Source of the DNA: Ophioderma brevispina
Lineage: Eukaryota; Echinodermata; Ophiuroidea; Amphilepidida; Ophiodermatidae
Length of the DNA stretch: 64,000 bases
Reading direction: 5' to 3'
NCBI GenBank assembly: GCA_023653785.1
Contig: JAMKCH010035202.1
Span: forward strand, 62,001 to 126,000
In this document: piece after piece, positions 1 to 11,300 of the stretch
How the letters are laid out: each line of letters starts with the position of its first letter
How positions within the stretch are numbered: position 1 is the first letter of the stretch
Position numbers and translations under genes: made by a program
Notes under the pieces: generated by a model
Databases searched by the model: none
What the model was told of the DNA's origin: nothing
The model's input: only the letters and a program-made list of their open reading frames with translations

Positions 1-86
1 AAGTTAAGCAGAGGATCAAAACCATCCAGCAATATTGTCAAGCCAACAAATCAAGCAATTTTTTTAAAAAAAGGCTGTCTTTTTTT

Positions 87-238
87 GTATATTAATGACG
101 CAATGCATTGCAACTTGTTTAGGGTAGCAAACTGACAAAATAACTTGTTTAGGGTATGTTCTTTATTCGATGGAATGCGCGTTCCGGAGGCATTTGTAAG
201 TCCGTGTTCACGCATCATATCCCCTTGAAAAGTGGCCC
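87..238 (+). repeat. Left arm of an inverted repeat pair (partner 2,382-2,515)
   Basis: This arm contains two copies of CTTGTTTAGGGTA followed by a TGTTCACGCATCATATCC block. The reverse complement of 2,382-2,515 carries the same words in the same order with scattered mismatches and small gaps. The pair encloses about 2.1 kb without a recognisable protein, so it may be the terminal inverted repeats of a non-autonomous DNA transposon. The outer ends are not sharp enough to name a superfamily or a target-site duplication. Confidence 0.6.
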
Positions 239-299
239 CCCCCCTCCCCCGGGAATAATTTTTCATTTGAAACCCTATTATATACAAGTTATATCCGGT

Positions 300-1240
300 G
301 TCAAATGAAGATAGATTCCCCTAGAGAAATAGTCCGGGGATTGTGTTCCTATAGATAGTCGTCCTTCGGACCTCTGGCCGAAGGAATAGGAGCTCTTGTT
401 TATTTATTTTTAATAATATAGGCCTATATCATATTATGCATCTCTCATTTTTTATTGTGTATTCATTTCTTCCAGAGTATTTACACCCTTAAATACATTT
501 CCAACACATGCATGGCATTTTCCAAATTTTACCCTTTTTTCCAAACACATGCGCAAAATTGTACTTTCGCCTTTTTCTCTAGAAAATACCATTTTGCCGA
601 TTCGTGTACTTTATGACGTCATTGTGATGCCATAATCGGTAGGTTGGTACTTATTTTGGATCAATGGAAGACAGCCTATAACTTATCCACGGTATCAAAT
701 GCATAAGCATCGAAATCCAAGTGCGGTGGTAACCCCACCCCGGCACCCCACCCCCTTGTAAACCATTTTTTTTTTAAAAAAAATGCTTGTAGACAAGGAT
801 TAAGTTTCTTCAACGAACCAAACGAGTTATTTAACTGCTTTATAGCACATTTTATGGTTCTGTTAGAACCTTTTGGGGGTCTCATATTCTTATGACCATT
901 TTTGGGGATTTCATTCTTGAGGGTTCCATATAGGGCCGCCAGGGGGGAAATGCTAAGTCCATTTTTTTCTTAGAGTTGTAGGAACAGCATACAATTAAAA
1001 CTATTTTGAACTGATCAAATTTTTTGTATTAAGTTTTATTTTTTATGCTAGCCAGTTTTAATATTATTTATAACTAATTATTATTATTAGGTTGGAATAA
1101 CTCCTTCTACTTCCTTTGTAGCTGAAACATTCCAGTTTTATTTTATTTTTATTATTTTTCTTTATTTCTATTCATTTCCTTGAACCTAATCAGACTGTCA
1201 CTGACAGTATGAGTGAAACTTGTTAGAATTCTTAACTTTC
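300..1240. other. No gene seen; AT-rich anonymous DNA
   Basis: No convincing exon, RNA gene or repeat is visible. A TAGGCCTA palindrome lies at 419-426. The small open frames overlapping 676-885 have no recognisable domain. Confidence 0.6.
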
Positions 1241-1560
1241 CTCGGACTTGAACACAATTCCTAAGAACCAGTATTTTCCGCTACACATGGACAAGTTCGC
1301 TACGGACTAATAGTCCGTCCTCGTCGACTTGGACATAATCCCTAAGGATAGATATTCTACCTTGAACCTTGACAATAGTTTCCTCAAGACTTATAGTTAC
1401 CTATGAATTGGTACTAATTCCTAGGTACTTGCAGTCCTTTTTGGGTCATGGACATCTTATCCCTAAGGAAACGATATTCCACCTCTCTTCTGTCAGGGCA
1501 TTAGTTCTATATAATGACTAATAGCCACCCATCTTCGGATTTGAAACTAAATCCTTTGAG
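1240..1560. repeat. Imperfect short tandem repeats (GGACATAATCCCTAAGGA-like)
   Basis: Variants of 'cttggacat-atccctaagga-atattctacc' recur near 1,250, 1,330, 1,370 and 1,450. The copies are strongly diverged. No coding or RNA gene is visible, and the unit boundaries are uncertain. Confidence 0.35.
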
Positions 1561-1860
1561 AATGGACACTGCTTTGACATGTGCTCAGGCCATGGTGTGT
1601 TTGTACTCTCCGTACAGGATACCATCTACAAACTTCATCTTGGTTGAATTAGAGAGACCATGATTGCCATAAGTGGTGTAGTTTATTGCATTCATTCAAA
1701 GCTTGTCCTTTGCGTGACAGGACGTTTTGGCTGTGTGCAACATCGGTCCCCTATGGTACCTAAGTCCCTGACCTCTTTTAGTTGGGTACCATCTGTAGTA
1801 CACATAGATGATGATTATCTTCCTCATTAAAGGCCATATATTCCGTCTTTTTTGGCGTTT

Positions 1861-2375
1861 AGACTAAATTGGTTATTAGACAAGCGATCATTAGACGAAT
1901 GGGTTTAGGCAAATGGGTTTAGACTAATGGTTATTAGACCAACTGGTCATTAGACTAAATGGGTTTTTGACCAAATGGGTTTAGATACAATGGTATTAGA
2001 CCAACTGTAGTTCGTAGACGAAAGGGGTTTTAGACAAATGGTTTTAGACTAAAGGTAAAATTGACAACATATCATTAGACGAAAATGGGTTTAGACACAA
2101 TGGGTTTAGACTAAATGGTTTATTATACCAACGTTATTAGACTACATGGTGTAGACAGTGATAGTAGACGAAGTGGAAATTAGACCTATTGATATTAGCC
2201 GAAATTGGTTTTAGACAAATGGCAATTAGACCATCTGGTTATTAGATCAAGTGACAGTAGACTAAGTGGTTATTAGCCTAATTGGCAATTAGACCATCTA
2301 GTTTTAACGAACGGTTTTATACCAAGTGGTTATTAGACGAACTGGAATTAGACGAAGTGATGATAGACCGTTTGT
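1861..2375. repeat. ATTAGAC minisatellite
   Basis: The word (A/T)TTAGAC(C/G/T)AA followed by (A/C)TGG repeats every 15-22 bases for about 500 bases, in more than 20 degenerate copies. Spacing varies by a few bases, so this is a decayed or error-containing short-unit tandem repeat. It lies inside the 87-2,515 inverted repeat pair. Confidence 0.8.
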
Positions 2376-2381
2376 TTAAAA

Positions 2382-2515
2382 TGGTGGATATGAGGCGTGA
2401 ACATGGACTCCCAAATGCACCCCTAAACAAGTATTTCCACGACTAAAACATACCCTAAACAAGCATTTTCGTCTGTTTTTGCTACCTAACAAGTCCTTTT
2501 TGTCATTTTTTTCTA
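2382..2515 (-). repeat. Right arm of the inverted repeat pair (partner 87-238)
   Basis: Read on the minus strand it gives GCTTGTTTAGGGTATG, then GGAGTCCATGTTCACGC, then CTCATATCC. This is the order seen in the left arm. A related block, in the orientation of the left arm, recurs at 16,975-17,013 just beyond the LINE. Confidence 0.6.
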
Positions 2516-2667
2516 ATCTTACAGTAGTTAATGTATTGTGTGGCTAATATACTCCTATAACTTGCTTTGCTCATGTTGCTTTCTTTCCCATTCCAATATT
2601 TTTTGATATCATGCGGTGCAGCCCGCTTATATCCTGTCTCTCGTCGATTTCCTTTCTTTCTTTCTTA

Positions 2668-2694
2668 ATATCATGCGGTGCAGCCGCATGATAT
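2668..2694. repeat. Perfect hairpin dyad ATATCATGCGG-TGCAG-CCGCATGATAT
   Basis: Eleven-base perfect arms enclose a 5-base loop. Near-copies lie at 2,606-2,631, 4,924-4,951 and 4,979-5,004, always in a T/C-rich context. The half motif GCATGATAT also precedes the GTGCTTT hairpin in each 950-bp unit. Confidence 0.75.
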
Positions 2695-5639
2695 ACTGCC
2701 TTCTCTCAATTTCTTCTTTCTCGTTTCTTGTCCTGTCTTCCAAAATGCTACTAGTGCCTGATGCTTGGTCGGATTGAACCAAGAAGTGGCCACATAACCC
2801 CTGACCCAACTTCATATAGGGTGTAAAACAGTTTGACCATAGGGTGTCACGTAGTCAATCGCGGCCATTGTCGGCTAACACCCTTTTCCCCTACTTTCTC
2901 CCATAGTTCGCATTTGCATCGATGCCATTCGGTCACAGTGAATGCCAGATGCCTGGCCTTATGGCTTGTACACAGATTTTCAATCCAAGGTCATTTAGGG
3001 GTCCCAAAAGGGGCAGTCTCTCTAACCCCTCTTAATCTTTCAAATGCTACGAGTGTTTACACAGTTAACGTGATCTTGAACAGACTTCTTCAGAATAACC
3101 CCTTACCCAAGTGCCACACATTTGTTGACAGATTGGTGTCAAAGGTCACACAAGGATCATTAGAGGTCAGTCGCTCTTACCCTCCTTTTTGCTGTTTCTG
3201 CCACAATCAATTTCTATAATCACTAGACTTGGATCAGAAGAACCGCTGACCCAAGGCACATATGAGGTGTTTACAGATTTGGGGTCAAAGGTCACGTAGG
3301 GGTCATTACAGGTCAAGTCGCTCTTAGCCTCCTTTTGGCTGTTTCTGCCGCAAATCAATGGCTATAATCACTAGACTTGGTCAGAAAACACTGACCTAAG
3401 GCCCAATAGTGTTCAAAGATTTGTGTCAAAGGTCCCTCTGGGCCGATTAAAGTGTCATTCTTTGAAATATTTAGAAGACACTCACAACAGATAGCAATTG
3501 CTATAATCCCCGGACTTGGTCAAAAGAATTGCTGACCCAACCCTTATAATGTGTCCATAGAGGTGGGTCAAAGGTCACATGGACAGTGGCAAGTAGAGAA
3601 GATTTCAGTAGCTTCCACAATGCATTGCTGTCCTGGAGGTTTGTACAGGTACCTGATTGGATCGTTCGTGATGAAACCTGGCTAATTGACATAATTGATC
3701 ACAAACTTGCATTTTAAAAGTGTATTGCATCTCTATAACGATTCACATGACTACCTGTACAAACACTTTCAATGGAAGCATTGCATTGTGGGCAGCTACT
3801 GATATCTTCTCTTATGCCAGTAGTCACCGCAGATATACTCGTGCTTTCTAAAGCACAATCGATGCCTAGTTCTTCTTTCTTTCTTTTGTAACCATTTCTT
3901 CAAAATGCCGTACAGTGCCAACGCTTAGCCTATTTGAACCAAATATTGGTCCCAAGAACCACTGGACCCAAGTTAACTCAGGGGTGTAAATATTTTGACC
4001 TTTGACGTCTCGTAAGGGTCATAGAGGTCAACTAAAACTGTTTTGAGGCCTACACGCTACAGATTAGGTGCGCTTACGTACGAAACCTTCCGCTGATCAT
4101 CGTCTTTTGGTAGTGTACACTTGTACACAGATTAATATCGGAACTCATATAACATTCAAAAGGCGGCATATCTAATTAATATGCAAAATTTGCTATAACT
4201 CCAATCGCGTACAACCTGGATAGTGTGTCTGCAGCAAAAGTGCGGATAATGTCGAGACGAAGCATGTGATAGAATATTGGCCATAGGGTTCACGTGCAGG
4301 ATATGCAAATGAGCTAATTAATATGCAAAAACGCTATAACTCATTAACCAAAGTAGATATTTATGTCACATTTGTTCACAAGAACCACTGGAAAGGCTCT
4401 ATTACTTAAGTGCACATTGTGGGATCAAAGGTCAATGGGGTCCTCTAGGGGTCAAATAAAAAGAAGCTTCCTTGACCTAAATGGCTTGTCTCGTGTGTAG
4501 CATCAATGAAAAGTGAAGAAGAGTCACAGTGACCCGCTCTTGAGCCACGTTAGGTCAATGTAAAAATACCCAAAGATCAACGTTGCTTATATTGCTAAAT
4601 ACCTATGTCATCTTGTAGGGCTCAAGTCCCACTCAGCGCCAGATGAAATAGTCTACATGGTAATTCTGTACACCCATTGGAAAACTGATTATTGATGATA
4701 CCACTTTCATTGCAAGTCTTTGTGCTATCCTTCACATCACCTGACGGGCATATAATCCTGGAGTCGCCTAGATTTTATATTATTTACTTTAATTCATATT
4801 ATAATATGGTAATATGAATATGTTATAAGTGTAACAATAATTGGGGTCAAAGTCACATGGACAGTGCCAGTAGTCACCGCATGGTATACTCGTGCTTTCT
4901 AAAAGCACCCATCGATGCTGTTTATATCATGCGGTGCAGGCCGCATGATATCTGCCTTCTCTCGATTTCTCTTTCTTTATATCATGCGGTGCAGCGCATG
5001 ATATCTGCCTTCTCTCGATTTCTTTCTTCTTTGTTTGTACCATGCTTAAAATGCTATATTGCCAGACCTTGGTCAGATTGACGAAGAATTGGGCCACAAA
5101 ACCACCCCTGACCCAAGGTTCCTATAGGCTGTTCACAGTTTACCATAGGGGTCACGTTGGGTCAATTTATGCGGTCATTGTCGCGCTAACAACCTTTTCC
5201 CTACTTTCTCCACAATTTCGCATGTGCTAATCGATGCCTATTCTGGTACAGCAGTGAGATTGCCATATGCCTGGGCATATGGCTTGTTCACAGTATTATT
5301 TTGAATCCAAAGTCAATTTAGGGTCCAAAAAGGGGCAGTCTCTCTAACCCCCCCTTCTTCATTTCAAATTCTACTAGTGGTACACAGTTGGCTTGATCTA
5401 ACCAGACTTGGCAGAGAACAACCCGTGACCCAAGTGCCATACATGGTGTTCACAGATTGGGTAAAGGTCACACATGGGTCATTACAGGTCAGTCCGCTCT
5501 TACCCTCCTTTTGCGTTGCTGCCACAAACCAATTGCGATAATCACTAGACCTGGTCAGAAGAACCGCGGACCCAAGGCCCATATTGGTGGCAGCAGATTT
5601 TGAATCAAGTCCTTCATTCAAGGGGCAAACCATGGGCAA

Positions 5640-5975
5640 TCTCTCTAACCACTCAATTTCATCAACCTTCAGCTTCGGTACGCCAATCCCGCTAACCGCG
5701 CGCGCCCAGCCCTATTCGTTCATTCGTTTCAAGCACCTGCCCAAGGTCAAACCTCGCCCTCAGTACTCTATCTACCACTCGACTCGTCGCCCAGGTTACC
5801 AACTCGCCACTATACAAACTAGCCACATGTGTACAACTCGCTTCAACGTAGATCGTATACAAACTGGTCCCAGGTCATTACCTAGCCATGTGAGAAGCAC
5901 GGCTAGGTCCTTTATTTTAGAGATTTCTTCTTACCTAGCCGGTGCGAAGACTGCTAGGTCTTGAATTCGTGGCGA
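5640..5975. other. GC-richer segment within the array
   Basis: This block lacks the usual array words. It has 'cgcgcgcgcc' and repeated 'acggctaggtc'/'cctagccggt'-type words. One frame stays open from 5,584 to 5,964 (126 codons), but its translation shows no domain, no splice-site logic and low complexity, so I do not call a gene. 'cacggctaggtcgtgctctcgagcac' at 7,460 suggests the same module sits elsewhere in the array. Confidence 0.4.
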
Positions 5976-6469
5976 TTTCTTTTCTTCCTTTTCCCATCTT
6001 CTTGTTTCCCACCCACTTCCGGTTAACTTTCAAAATGCTACTTACTGCCAACGGTTTATACGATTGCCACGAATGGTCAGAAGAACCACTGACCCTAAGC
6101 CCCTATAAAGTGTATGTACACAGATTGGGGCAAAGGTCACGTGGGCCGATTAAGGTGCCATTCGTCGGAACCCTATAAAAGCCTTCTTCTGGCACATAGA
6201 AATACGTGCTATTATCCACCGGATGTTTTGACAGAAGACCCACGACCCAAGACTCCTGTGGGGTGTAAACAGTTTGGGATAAAAGGTCATGTTGACCGGA
6301 TTAAGGGGCTTCGTGTCGAACTCTATAATTCCTTTTTCTCACAAATCAATTGCTATAATCACCAGATTGTCTAGAGAACGCTGACCCAAGATTCCTATGG
6401 GTGTAGCACAGAATTTTGATCGAAGGCAGTAAGGGGGTCATTAAGGGGACACTTCCGTCTGAATTCAAA

Positions 6470-7440
6470 TCATATTTGCTATATGCAAAGTAGCACATGT
6501 CACGTGACTCATGAATAGGAAGCAGCTTGAGACCCTTCACCAAAGTTGTGCTCAAAATGGAGTCAAAGGTCATTAAAGGGGAACTCGGCTTAATGTGAAA
6601 ATCTTCAAAATTCATATCTTCATTTGCAAGGTACCATGGTCACGTGAGCTCATGCATATGAAGCAAGCTTGAGAAACCCTTCACCAAAGGTGTGCTCAAT
6701 ATGGGGGTCAAATGTCATTAAGGGGAACTTACGGTTTCATGTGAAAATCTTCAAAATTCATATCTGCCCTTTGCAGGTACCATTGGTCCCGTGACTCCTG
6801 CATATGAAGTAGCTTGAGACCCTACCAAATTTGGCATGAAATGGGGGTCAAAAGGTCATCCAGAAATTAAATCAAATTATCAAAATTAAAAATATCTTCA
6901 AATATTCATATTTGTTATATGCAAGGTACCATGGTCCGTGACTCATGCATATGAACAGCTTGAGACCCTCACCAAAGGGTGCTCAATATGGGGTCAACAG
7001 GTCATTAAACGGGGAACTTCCGACCGGTCTTAATTGTGAAAAATCTTCAAAATTCATATCTGCTCTGCCATTTGCAAGGTACCATGGCCACGTGACCCAT
7101 GTATCTGAATTTATCTTGAGACCCTTCACCAAAGGTAAATGCCAATATTAACGTCAAGGGTCTTTAAAGGGGAACGTCCAGTCTTAATTAAAAAATCTTC
7201 AAAATTCATAGCTGTTATTGCGAGATCCCAGGGTGACGTGAGTGACTCATGCATACGAGCAGCTTCAGACCCTTCACCAATTGTGGCTCAGCATGGGGTC
7301 AAGTCATTAAAAGGAACTTCCGGTCTTAATGGACAAATAGTATACAATCATATTTGCTATATCAAACGTTGTACTGATCACTGACCGTCCTGCGTATTAA
7401 GCAGGCTCAGACTCTAAACAAAAATTGTGCTCGGATGGGG
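6470..7440. repeat. ~150-bp sub-repeat zone, about seven copies
   Basis: Each copy reads roughly: ttcatatctgct-tttgcaaggtaccatgg-tcacgtgactcatgcatatga-gcagcttgagacccttcacc-aaaggtgtgctcaatatggggtca-aaggtcattaaagggg. Copies start near 6,475, 6,615, 6,765, 6,910, 7,060, 7,210 and 7,350. Each brings one CACGTG-like word and one or two GGTCA half sites. Confidence 0.8.
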
Positions 7441-8340
7441 TTAAAGGTCATTGTATCCCCACGGCTAGGTCGTGCTCTCGAGCACAATTTGCCTCTAGTG
7501 TCTTTCTTCTTTCTTTATATTAATAACCCTTGGGCTTCAAAATGCTACTAGAACCAAATACTTGTCCCGATTGCAGGCCAATTGGACTGAAGAACCACTG
7601 ACCCAAGGCGACTATGGATGTACATGGTTTGGGGTCAAAGGTCACGGGGCCGATTTAAGGCATTCGTCGGAACTCTTTAAATCCTTCTTCTGGCCACAGA
7701 ATAAACGCCTACACCAGATGTTGTCAAAGAACCACTGACCCAGGCCCTTAATGTGGTGTACACAGTTTGGTTTCAAAGGTCACGTGGGCCGATTAAAAGG
7801 GGCATTCGCGTCGTGACTCTATAATATCCTTTTTTCTTGGCTTTCTTCTTGGCACAACTAAGTGCTATGGCCACCAGATTTTGTCAGAAGAACCACTGAC
7901 TCAGGGCCCTTTTTGTGGGCGTACACAGATTCGGGTCAAAGTCAGTAGCCCAATTAAAGGGGCATTCGTTCGGACTTTATAAAATCCTTCTGACACAGAA
8001 ATCAACGCTATGACCCCAGGTGTTGTCAGAAAGTCAAGTCACGTGGACGATTACAGGGGATTCGCCGGAATGGTCTATACAATCTTCTTCTCCATAAATA
8101 AGTTAAAGGGCCCCAATGCTGTCAGAAGACCACCGACCCAAGACCCTTATATGGGTTGTACACAGTTCGGTCAATGTCACGTGAGCCGATTAATGGGCAT
8201 TCTTTGAAATCTTATCCATTCCTAAATCTATAAATTCCTGTTCATAGACTGGTCAGGAGAACCTACCCAAGGCCGTATATCCGTACATACATTGGGTCAA
8301 AGGTCTCAGGGGTCAGCAAATTGCCACCGCATATATACTC

Positions 8341-11300
8341 GTGCTTTCTAAAGCACAATCGTGCCTAGTTTTTCTTCTTTCTTGTTTTCCTTGCTTCAAA
8401 GTGCTACTATGTCAGACGCTTGGTCGTAGCATCAAGAATGGCCACAAGAACCCCCGACCCAAGGTTCATAGAGGGATGTTCACAGTTTGACCATATGGGT
8501 CACGTAGGGTCAACAGCGGTCATTGTCGCGCTACCACCCTTTTCTTTTTTTCCCTACTTCTTCTCTTCGCCCACAGTTCGCATGCTCTATCGATGCCATT
8601 CGGTCACAGGATTGCCAGATGCCTGGTCATGTGACATTGTTCACAGATTTTGAATCCAAAGTCATCTAGTAGGGGCCAAAAGGGGGCAGTCTCTCTCATT
8701 CCCGCTTAATATTTCAAAATGCTACTAGTGTTACAAAGTTAACGCGTGATCTTGACCAGACTTTTTGAATAAAACCCCTGACCCAGTGCCACACAATGGT
8801 GTTGACAGATTGTAGGTCAAATGTCACACAGGGTCATTACAGGTCAGTTGCCCTTACCCTCCTTTTGGCTGTTTCTGGCCACAAATCAATTGCTATAATC
8901 ACGAGACTTGGTCGAAGAACCGCTGACCCAAGGCCCATATGAGGGGTTTTACAGATTGGGGTCCAAAGGTCACTATGGGTCATTACAGGTCAAGAAGTTC
9001 CTCTTCCCTCCTTTTGGCTGTTTCTTTCTGCCACAATCAATTGCTAATTCACTAAACTTGGTCATAAGAACCAATGACCTAAGGCCCATATATGGTTTCA
9101 CAGATTTGGGTCAAAGGTCACCTGGCCGATTAAAGGGGCATTCTTTGAAATAGTGAAAGACCGACACCAGATTTCATTGCTATAATCACCGACTTGGTCA
9201 AGAAGAAGTGCTGACCCAACCCTTATAATGTGTACCTAGATGGGGTCAAAGGTCACATGGACAGTGCAATTAGTCACCGCATGATATACTCGTGCTTTCA
9301 AAAGCACAATCTGCCTCTAGTTCTTGTTTTGACCTTGCTTCCAGAATGCTACTAGTAGTGCATATGCTTGGTCAGGTAGCATTGAGAATTGGTCACAAGC
9401 CCACCGACCCAAGGTTCCTATACGGTGCTCACAGTTTTTATTACCATAGGGTCCACGTAGGGTCAATAGCGGTCATTGTCGGCGCTAAACACTCTTTTCC
9501 CAACTTCTCCCACAGTTCGCACGTGCTATCGATGCCATTCGGGCACAGTGATTGCCATATTTTGCCTGGCCATAATGGCTTGTTCACAGATTGAATCCAA
9601 CGTCATTTAGGGGCCACAAAGGGGCAGTCTCTCTCGAATCACTCTAATATTTCAAAATGCACTAGTGTTACACAGTGTTAAAAAACGTGATCTTGACCAG
9701 ACTTCTTCAGAATAACCAACCCCTGACCAGTGCCACAAGGGTGTTGACAATTGGGGTCAAGGTCCACAGGGGTCATTAGAGGGTCAGGTCTCTCTTACCC
9801 TCTTTTTTGCTGTTTCTGCCCAAATCAATTGGTATAATCCCTAGACTTGGTCAGAAGAACCTCTGCCCATGCCATATGAGGTGTTTCCAGATTGGGGTCA
9901 AGGTCACGTCGGGGTCATTACAGGTCAAGTCGCTCTTACCCCCTTTTGGCTGTTTCTGCCACAAATCATTGCTATACAGCACTAGACTTGGTCAGAAGAA
10001 CCACTCACCTAAGGCCCATATGGGGTGTCACATATTTAGTGTCAAAGGTCACCACCGTGGGGCCCGATTAACGGGGCATTCTTTGAAAAAATATTGAAAG
10101 ACCTCACACCATATATTTCAATGCTATAATCCCGGACTTTGTCAGAAGAATTGCTGACCAACCCTTATAATGTGTAAATAGAGTGGGTCAATGGTCACAT
10201 GGACAGTGCACGTATTCACCGCATGATTACTCGTGCTGTCTAAAGCACAATCGATGCCTTAGTTTCTTCTTTCCTGTCTTTCTTTCCTTTGTTTGTATTG
10301 CTTCCAAAGGCTACTAGTGTCCGACGCTTGGTCAGTAGCTCGAGAAATTGGCCACAAGACACCCCGACCCCGACCCAAGGTGCATATAGGTGTTAACAGT
10401 TTGACCATAGGGTTACGTCGGGTCAACAGTGGTCATTGTCGCGCTAACACCTTTTCTTTCCCTACTTCTCCCACAGTTTGCATGTCTATCGAGGCCATTC
10501 GGTCACAGTGATTCCAGATGCCTGGGCCATATGGCTTGTTCACAGATTTTGAATCCAAAGTCATCTAGGGGCCAAAAAGGGGCAGTCTCTCTAATCCCCT
10601 CTTAATATGTCAAAATGCTACTAGTGTAACACAGTTAACGTGATCTTGACCAGACTTTTCAGAATAACCACTGACCAAGTGCCACAAAGGGTTGTTGACA
10701 GTTGGGTCAAAGGTCACAACCCAGGGGTCATTAGAGGTCAGTCGCTCTTACCCTCTTTTTTGCTGTTTCTGCCACAAATCAATTGCTATAATCACTAGAC
10801 TTGGCAAGAAGAACCGCTGACCCAATGCCTATATGAGGTGTTTACAGATTGGGTCCAAAGGTCACCGTAGGGAGTCATTAACAGGTCAAGTCGCTCTTAC
10901 CCTCCTTTTTGCTGTTTCTGCCACAACTCAATTGCTATTAATAACTAGACTTGGTCAGAAGAGAACCATAACCTAAGGCCATATGGGGGTGTTCACAGAT
11001 TTGTGTCAAAGGTACCTGGGACGGTTAATTAAGGGGCCATTCTTTGAAAATTATGATAGCCATCACACCATATATCAATTGCGTAATCACCGGACTTGGT
11101 CCGAAAGATGCTGACCAACCCTTTAATGTGTAATAGATGTGGTCAAAGGTCACATGGACAGGGCAACGTAGTCACAGCATGATATACTCGTGCTTTCTAA
11201 AGCACACCATCGATGCCTAGTTCTTTCTTTCTTTTTCTTCTTTGTTTGTACCTGGCTTCAAAATGCTAAGTGTCAGACGCTTGGTAAGATAGCATCGAGA

